Program-made: the position numbers and the translations under genes
Notes under the pieces: generated by a model
Told to the model about the DNA's origin: nothing
What the model saw: the letters and a program-made list of their open reading frames with translations, nothing else
Databases searched by the model: none
Shown here: one piece after another, positions 59,380-64,000 of the stretch
Position numbering within the stretch: the first letter of the stretch is position 1
How the letters are laid out: each line of letters starts with the position of its first letter
Assembly (NCBI RefSeq): GCF_007096385.1
Contig: NZ_VJWL01000001.1
Location: forward strand, 827,194 to 891,193
DNA length: 64,000 bases
Reading direction: 5' to 3'
Source of the DNA: Aliidiomarina halalkaliphila
GTDB taxonomy: Bacteria; Pseudomonadota; Gammaproteobacteria; Enterobacterales; Alteromonadaceae

Positions 59380-60888
59380 TTAGCTCATCTCGGCGATCTT
59401 CACCGCCCATACCGCGGGCCCAGTTTCGTGGGCATTAGAGCCATCGCTGTCTACCGCGACTGTCACCGGCATATCTTCCACTTCAAATTCATAGATGGCT
59501 TCCATTCCTAAATCTTCGAAGGCCACCACTTTGGCTTGTTTAATCGCTTTTGCCACTAAATAAGCGGCCCCACCCACGGCCATCAAGTAAACGGCTTTGT
59601 GCTTGGCAATGCTCGCCACTGTCGCTTTGCCGCGCTCGGCTTTACCAATCATGCCAATAATGCCGGTTTGCTCGAGCATCACATCGGTGAACTTATCCAT
59701 GCGGGTTGCTGTTGTTGGACCGGCGGGGCCTACCACTTCGTCACCTACTGGATCCACAGGGCCCACGTAATAAATAAACTTGTTGGTGAAGTCGACTGGA
59801 AGCGGTTCACCTTTATCCAGCATCTCTTTAATGCGCTTATGCGCCGCATCTCGGCCCGTGAGCAACTTACCACTGAGCAATACAGTTTCACCCATTTTCC
59901 ACTCACGGACGTCGTCTGCGGTCAACGTGTCTAAGTTCACCCGGCGGGCATTATCACCCACTTCAAAGGTGATATCAGGCCAATCTTCCAACTTGGGCGG
60001 CTGTAGGTCTGCCGGACCACTGCCATCTAAGTGGAAGTGTACATGGCGCGTTGCCGCACAGTTCGGAATCATCGTGACAGGCTTGGAGGCCGCATGGGTT
60101 GGTAGCGAGCGTATTTTGACATCGACCACCGTGGTTAAACCACCAAGACCTTGCGCACCAATCCCTAACTTGTTTACCCGTTCATATATCTCAAGACGCA
60201 GTGCTTCTTCCGCATTTTGCGGGCCACGAGCGATCAGTTCTTGAATATCCACGGGATCCATCAACGATTCTTTCGCCAGTACAGCAGATTTTTCTGCGGT
60301 CCCGCCAATACCAATACCGAGCATACCCGGTGGACACCAGCCTGCGCCCATTTTGGGTAACGTTTCCACGACCCAATCTGCGATGGAGTCGCTCGGATTT
60401 AGCATCGCCATCTTCGTCTTGTTCTCAGAACCACCACCTTTGGCGGCGATCATGACTTCGATTTCACCGCCGGGCACCATATCGATATGCACCACCGCTG
60501 GCGTGTTGTCTTTGGTGTTCTTCCGTGACCCGGCCGGATCGGCGACAATCGAAGCCCGTAATGGGTTCTCAGGATTGTTGTATGCGCGGCGCGTACCCTC
60601 ATCTACCATTTCTTGCACGGTTAAATCGGTTTTGTCCCAGCGCACGTCCATGCCCACTTTTACAAAGCAGGTTACGATACCGGTATCTTGGCAAAGAGGA
60701 CGATGGCCTTGTGCCGACATCCGTGAATTCACAAGCATTTGCGCAATCGCGTTTTTCGCCGCCTCAGACTGCTCTTTTTCATACGCCTCAGCTAAGGCAT
60801 TAACAAAATCTAAAGGGTGATAATAAGAAATAAACTGGAGCGCATCCTCGATGCTATCAATGAAATCTTGCTGTCGAATCGTTGCCAT
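59380..60888 (-). CDS. fumA: Class I (iron-sulfur) fumarate hydratase
   Basis: A 502-residue fumarase that interconverts fumarate and malate in the TCA cycle using an oxygen-sensitive 4Fe-4S cluster. Motifs include CQDTGIVTCF (a cluster Cys), GKGGGSENKTKMAMLNPSD, GIGGTAEKSAVLAKESL and TTATRMDKFTDVMLEQTG. A GAGG ribosome-binding site precedes the ATG by eight bases. Which of FumA or FumB it corresponds to cannot be told. Divergent from pabB. Confidence 0.95.
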   Translation of the reverse strand: MATIRQQDFIDSIEDALQFISYYHPLDFVNALAEAYEKEQSEAAKNAIAQMLVNSRMSAQGHRPLCQDTGIVTCFVKVGMDVRWDKTDLTVQEMVDEGTRRAYNNPENPLRASIVADPAGSRKNTKDNTPAVVHIDMVPGGEIEVMIAAKGGGSENKTKMAMLNPSDSIADWVVETLPKMGAGWCPPGMLGIGIGGTAEKSAVLAKESLMDPVDIQELIARGPQNAEEALRLEIYERVNKLGIGAQGLGGLTTVVDVKIRSLPTHAASKPVTMIPNCAATRHVHFHLDGSGPADLQPPKLEDWPDITFEVGDNARRVNLDTLTADDVREWKMGETVLLSGKLLTGRDAAHKRIKEMLDKGEPLPVDFTNKFIYYVGPVDPVGDEVVGPAGPTTATRMDKFTDVMLEQTGIIGMIGKAERGKATVASIAKHKAVYLMAVGGAAYLVAKAIKQAKVVAFEDLGMEAIYEFEVEDMPVTVAVDSDGSNAHETGPAVWAVKIAEMS

Positions 60889-60986
60889 CGGAAAACCTCA
60901 TTCGGGCCAATCAATCGTATACTGAAAAAGTGCCCGTTATGATACTCTCTTCTCTATGGTGTCGCCAGTGAACCCAGATAGGAATC

Positions 60987-62357
60987 ATGCCAGAACCTGT
61001 TGTTTTTTATGAACTGCCTTATGCCCAATACCACGATGCGCAACGCCTGTTTGCGCCCTTTTGCGATGAGCCTTGGGCATTGTTTCTCGATTCAGCGGGG
61101 GCAGAACACCCCAACAGCCGCTTTGATATCTTATTGCGCCAACCTATTCGTACCTTTTGCTATCGCCACCAGGAAACAACGGCAAAAGACCCCTTTGCCG
61201 CGTTAGATGCGTGGTTAGGCACCCCCGCCCCAGTAGCCCCAGACTATGAACACCTACCGTTCCAAGGCGGGTTAGCGGGTTTATTTGGTTACGATGCGGG
61301 TCACGCCATTGAAACCTTGCCAGATACACATACGGCAGATATCCCGCTCGCCGATATTGCGGTGGGTTACTATGTACACGCCCTGGTGATTGATCACCAG
61401 CGTCAGCAAGTGACAGCAATCCAACCTCCGGGATTTAGCCAATCCCCTGCGGAATTTTGGCGTGGGGATAACCCACAGGTTCAGCCATTTCGACTCACAT
61501 CGCCTTGGCAAAGCAATATGAATCGAGATCTGTACACAGGAAAAATTCAACAAATTCACGAGTATTTGCGGGCCGGTGATTGTTACCAGATCAATTTAGC
61601 CCAGCGTTTTCAAGCGCAGTTCAAGGGACATCCGTGGCAAGCCTATGTTGCCCTACGAGAAACGAATCAAGCGCCATTCTCCGCCTATTTCAACCTCCCC
61701 GAAGGACAGATTCTGAGTGTCAGTCCAGAGCGATTTTTGCAAACCCATGCGGATGGGCAGGTGGAGACCCGGCCAATCAAGGGCACTCGGCCACGTCATG
61801 CCGATCCAGCGGTAGATGCCGAACACATCGCCCAGTTGCGTGCATCGGAAAAGGACCAAGCGGAAAATTTAATGATTGTCGACTTGCTACGCAACGACCT
61901 CAGCCGCGTCTGTTTGCCTGGCAGCGTCTATGTGCCCGAGCTATTCGCCATCGAGTCGTTTCACGCGGTGCACCATTCTGTAAGCACAGTGCGGGGGCGC
62001 TTACACCCAGACTGCTCAGCGTTAGCGTTAATTCGTGCTGCCTTCCCAGGTGGATCGATTACCGGCGCTCCAAAAATACGAGCCATGGAAATTATCGACG
62101 AACTCGAGCCCCATAAGCGGTCCATTTATTGCGGCAGTATTGGCTACTTTAGTCAGCATGGTCACAGCGATACCAGCATTACTATCCGCACCCTCTGCTG
62201 TGTCGATGGTCACATCTATTGTTGGGCCGGAGGTGGTATTGTGATTGACTCTGATGCGGATAGCGAATATCAAGAAACCTTCGATAAAGTTGCTCGGATC
62301 TTACCGGTGTTAGAGCAAATCAATTGCGGTACCGATGAGGCTGGCAATGACGCGTAA
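60987..62357 (+). CDS. pabB: Aminodeoxychorismate synthase component I
   Basis: A 456-residue chorismate-binding enzyme that, with PabA ammonia, makes 4-amino-4-deoxychorismate for folate. The chorismate-binding domain (about 190-450) has AGDCYQINLAQRF, SPERFLQ, PIKGTRPRH, DQAENLMIVDLLRNDLSRV, GSITGAPKIRAMEIIDELE and SIGYFSQHGHSDTSITIRT. The PIKGT motif with Lys is typical of PabB. Stop and nudL start overlap by 11 bp, so they are coupled. pabA is not in the window. Confidence 0.95.
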   Translation: MPEPVVFYELPYAQYHDAQRLFAPFCDEPWALFLDSAGAEHPNSRFDILLRQPIRTFCYRHQETTAKDPFAALDAWLGTPAPVAPDYEHLPFQGGLAGLFGYDAGHAIETLPDTHTADIPLADIAVGYYVHALVIDHQRQQVTAIQPPGFSQSPAEFWRGDNPQVQPFRLTSPWQSNMNRDLYTGKIQQIHEYLRAGDCYQINLAQRFQAQFKGHPWQAYVALRETNQAPFSAYFNLPEGQILSVSPERFLQTHADGQVETRPIKGTRPRHADPAVDAEHIAQLRASEKDQAENLMIVDLLRNDLSRVCLPGSVYVPELFAIESFHAVHHSVSTVRGRLHPDCSALALIRAAFPGGSITGAPKIRAMEIIDELEPHKRSIYCGSIGYFSQHGHSDTSITIRTLCCVDGHIYCWAGGGIVIDSDADSEYQETFDKVARILPVLEQINCGTDEAGNDA

Positions 62358-62952
62358 TGAATTTTTACGTCGGTTCTATTTGCAGCCTGCCCCTAAAGTG
62401 TCATGGCAAGGCCCATTATGGGACGATATTCAATTACGACAATCGGCGGTACTTGTAGCCTTACAAGAGCGGGAACATGGGCTTGATCTCATTCTTACCC
62501 GACGCCCTGCTCATATGCGCTTTCATGCCCACCAAATTTGTTTTGCCGGTGGTCGTCAAGATCCAGATGATGTCTGTTTACAAGCGACCGCCCTGCGAGA
62601 AGCCGAAGAAGAACTCGGCCTGCAAGAACATCACGTTGAATTGATTGCGCCCTTACCGCCGCAACCCGTATTAACTCGGTTTATGATTCACCCCTATTTG
62701 GCTTTTATTGACCCCAAGGTGCAGTTGGTTCCCGATCCTAACGAAGTGCAAGAGGTTGTACGGGCACCTTTACACCGAGTGTTAGACCACAGTTCTCATT
62801 ACACCCAACAAGTAGAGCGTTTGCTGTACCATGAGTTAGTCTTTATTCCGATGGATGGTCAGGTGATTTGGGGCGCAACAGCTGCTATTATTCGTCGCCT
62901 TGCCGATCATATCTATCCCCAGCGACGCTCGCTGTACCGACCAGTCCGCTAA
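62347..62952 (+). CDS. nudL: NudL-type CoA pyrophosphatase (Nudix hydrolase)
   Basis: A Nudix hydrolase of about 201 residues predicted to cleave CoA and CoA thioesters at the pyrophosphate. The Nudix box reads FAGGRQDPDD...REAEEELGL, with Asp in place of the first Glu as is usual in NudL. The start at 62347 follows GAGG by six bases; the ATG at 62335 is less well placed. Overlaps the pabB end; the pabB-nudL pairing is typical of gammaproteobacteria. Confidence 0.93.
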   Translation: MTRNEFLRRFYLQPAPKVSWQGPLWDDIQLRQSAVLVALQEREHGLDLILTRRPAHMRFHAHQICFAGGRQDPDDVCLQATALREAEEELGLQEHHVELIAPLPPQPVLTRFMIHPYLAFIDPKVQLVPDPNEVQEVVRAPLHRVLDHSSHYTQQVERLLYHELVFIPMDGQVIWGATAAIIRRLADHIYPQRRSLYRPVR

Positions 62953-63017
62953 GGCTTGCGAATAAAGCAAAGAGTCACCAAACTACACGCATATAATTGA
63001 ACGGAGTATTCAGTATT

Positions 63018-64000
63018 ATGATCAGCGTATTCGACATGTACAAAGTTGGCATTGGCCCTTCTAGTTCCCACACCGTGGGTCCTATGCGCGCTGCCCGAGA
63101 GTTTATGTTACATGTTGAGCGAGAGTTCGGACTCGATGGCATCACTGGCATAAAAGTTGAGCTATTTGGTTCCTTGGGCCAGACTGGCAAAGGCCATGGC
63201 ACTGGCAAAGCCGTTATTCTTGGATTAGCCGGCGAAGCGCCCGAAACCGTCGATACCACCAAGGTCGATCAGTTCCTTAGTGACGTCTCGGAAAAGCAGA
63301 CGTTATCTCTATTGGGCAAGCACTCTATTGAGTTTCCGCGCGAAGGCGCCATTACCTTTCATCGCCGTAAAACCATGCCCAAGCACGCCAATGCAATGGA
63401 GCTCAAAGTATTCCAAGGCGAAAAAGTACTCTTTAGCGACCTTTATTATTCGATCGGTGGCGGCTTTATTGTGCGCGATAAAGACTTCGACGACTCCTTG
63501 GAAGAAGCTATCGAACAAGATAGTAAGCCGATTCCTTACCCGTTTGATTCTGCCGCCGAGTTATTGGCCCAGTGCAAAGAACACGGTTTGCGGATTAGCT
63601 CCTTAATGCTGAAGAACGAAATGGTGTTTCGCTCTGAGCGAGAAATCAAAGATGGCTTACTGCATATCTGGAAAACCATGGATGAGTGTATTGACCGTGG
63701 TATTCGCACCGAAGGCATTCTCCCTGGAGGTTTAAAAGTCCGTCGGCGCGCTCCTGATCTATATCAACGATTAAAAACTGAGAAATCAGCAGACCCAATG
63801 CAGGCGATGGATTGGATCAGCTTATACGCGCTAGCCGTAAACGAAGAAAACGCGGCAGGTGGGCGCGTTGTCACTGCGCCAACCAATGGCGCCGCCGGTA
63901 TTGTGCCCGCGGTAATGAAGTATTCTGACAAATTTATTCAGCCCCTTGATGAAGATGCGATTACCCGATTTCTTCTCACATCGGCGGCTATCGGAATTTT
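63018..64000 (+). CDS. sdaA: L-serine ammonia-lyase (3' end outside window)
   Basis: At least 327 residues of an iron-sulfur L-serine deaminase producing pyruvate and ammonia. The N-terminal regulatory domain begins [20 protein letters not shown] with the GPSSSHT family signature; the catalytic region shows [21 protein letters not shown] near the window edge. A complete single-chain SdaA is about 455 residues, so the C-terminal catalytic part, including the cluster cysteines, lies outside. Supports the amino-acid-eating lifestyle. Confidence 0.95.
   Translation, partial: MISVFDMYKVGIGPSSSHTVGPMRAAREFMLHVEREFGLDGITGIKVELFGSLGQTGKGHGTGKAVILGLAGEAPETVDTTKVDQFLSDVSEKQTLSLLGKHSIEFPREGAITFHRRKTMPKHANAMELKVFQGEKVLFSDLYYSIGGGFIVRDKDFDDSLEEAIEQDSKPIPYPFDSAAELLAQCKEHGLRISSLMLKNEMVFRSEREIKDGLLHIWKTMDECIDRGIRTEGILPGGLKVRRRAPDLYQRLKTEKSADPMQAMDWISLYALAVNEENAAGGRVVTAPTNGAAGIVPAVMKYSDKFIQPLDEDAITRFLLTSAAIGI

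Overview
The window reads as a chromosomal segment of a free-living, aerobic, protein-degrading gammaproteobacterium of the Alteromonadales type. The best guess is Idiomarinaceae (Idiomarina, Pseudidiomarina or Aliidiomarina). This is inferred from gene content: a tmRNA with the tag ANDDNYALAA, an 820-residue FadE with a FadR-like operator, a RimI-C39 fusion, the dnaE-accA-tilS, smc-zipA-ligA and dnaQ/rnhA/gloB/mltD neighbourhoods, and an unusual density of peptidases. No ribosomal RNA is present to settle the genus. Coding density is high and most genes are ordinary chromosomal genes. No phage, insertion sequence, integrase or CRISPR array was found.

Layout. 1-3582 (minus): a membrane protein cut by the window edge, a DUF2784/M14 peptidase fusion and a secreted M28 peptidase. 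3757-4182: ssrA (tmRNA) with its promoter and terminator. 4136-7380: accessory DNA next to ssrA. It holds 162-bp tandem units that each carry a piece of the tmRNA 3' end plus a terminator hairpin, a HicA/HicB toxin-antitoxin pair that interrupts the repeat, a short tmRNA-end-like remnant, and an AT-rich stretch with a Vsr/AbaSI-like nuclease gene and an unknown membrane protein. 7507-20690: membrane protein, large secreted ExeM/NucH-type nuclease, GNAT-C39 fusion with wrbA, purMN, DUF3108, fadE, a 2-oxoglutarate oxygenase and a lipoprotein. 20730-33925: S9 peptidase, AbgT transporter, argE-rnhB, a Cys-rich secreted protein, the branched-chain 2-oxoacid dehydrogenase operon (E1 alpha, E1 beta, E2) and DUF599-astE. 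34040-38427: an RND efflux adaptor/permease pair. 38578-44083: dnaE-accA-tilS. 44284-44772: three tRNA-Asp genes behind a stable-RNA promoter. 44894-49621: dnaQ, rnhA, a methyltransferase, gloB and mltD. 49752-56492: smc-zipA-ligA. 56792-64000: a beta-barrel protein, a doubtful small gene, rmuC, fumarase, pabB-nudL and the start of sdaA.

How the genes fit together. Many genes serve a diet of protein and amino acids: M14, M28 and S9 peptidases, the AbgT transporter, the branched-chain dehydrogenase, AstE, serine deaminase and FadE. Secreted nuclease ExeM adds phosphorus and nucleotide scavenging. Several operons use one-base stop/start overlaps (purM-purN, E1 alpha-E1 beta, adaptor-permease, argE-rnhB), pointing to translational coupling. 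The least explained part is the ssrA-adjacent accessory region at 4136-7380.
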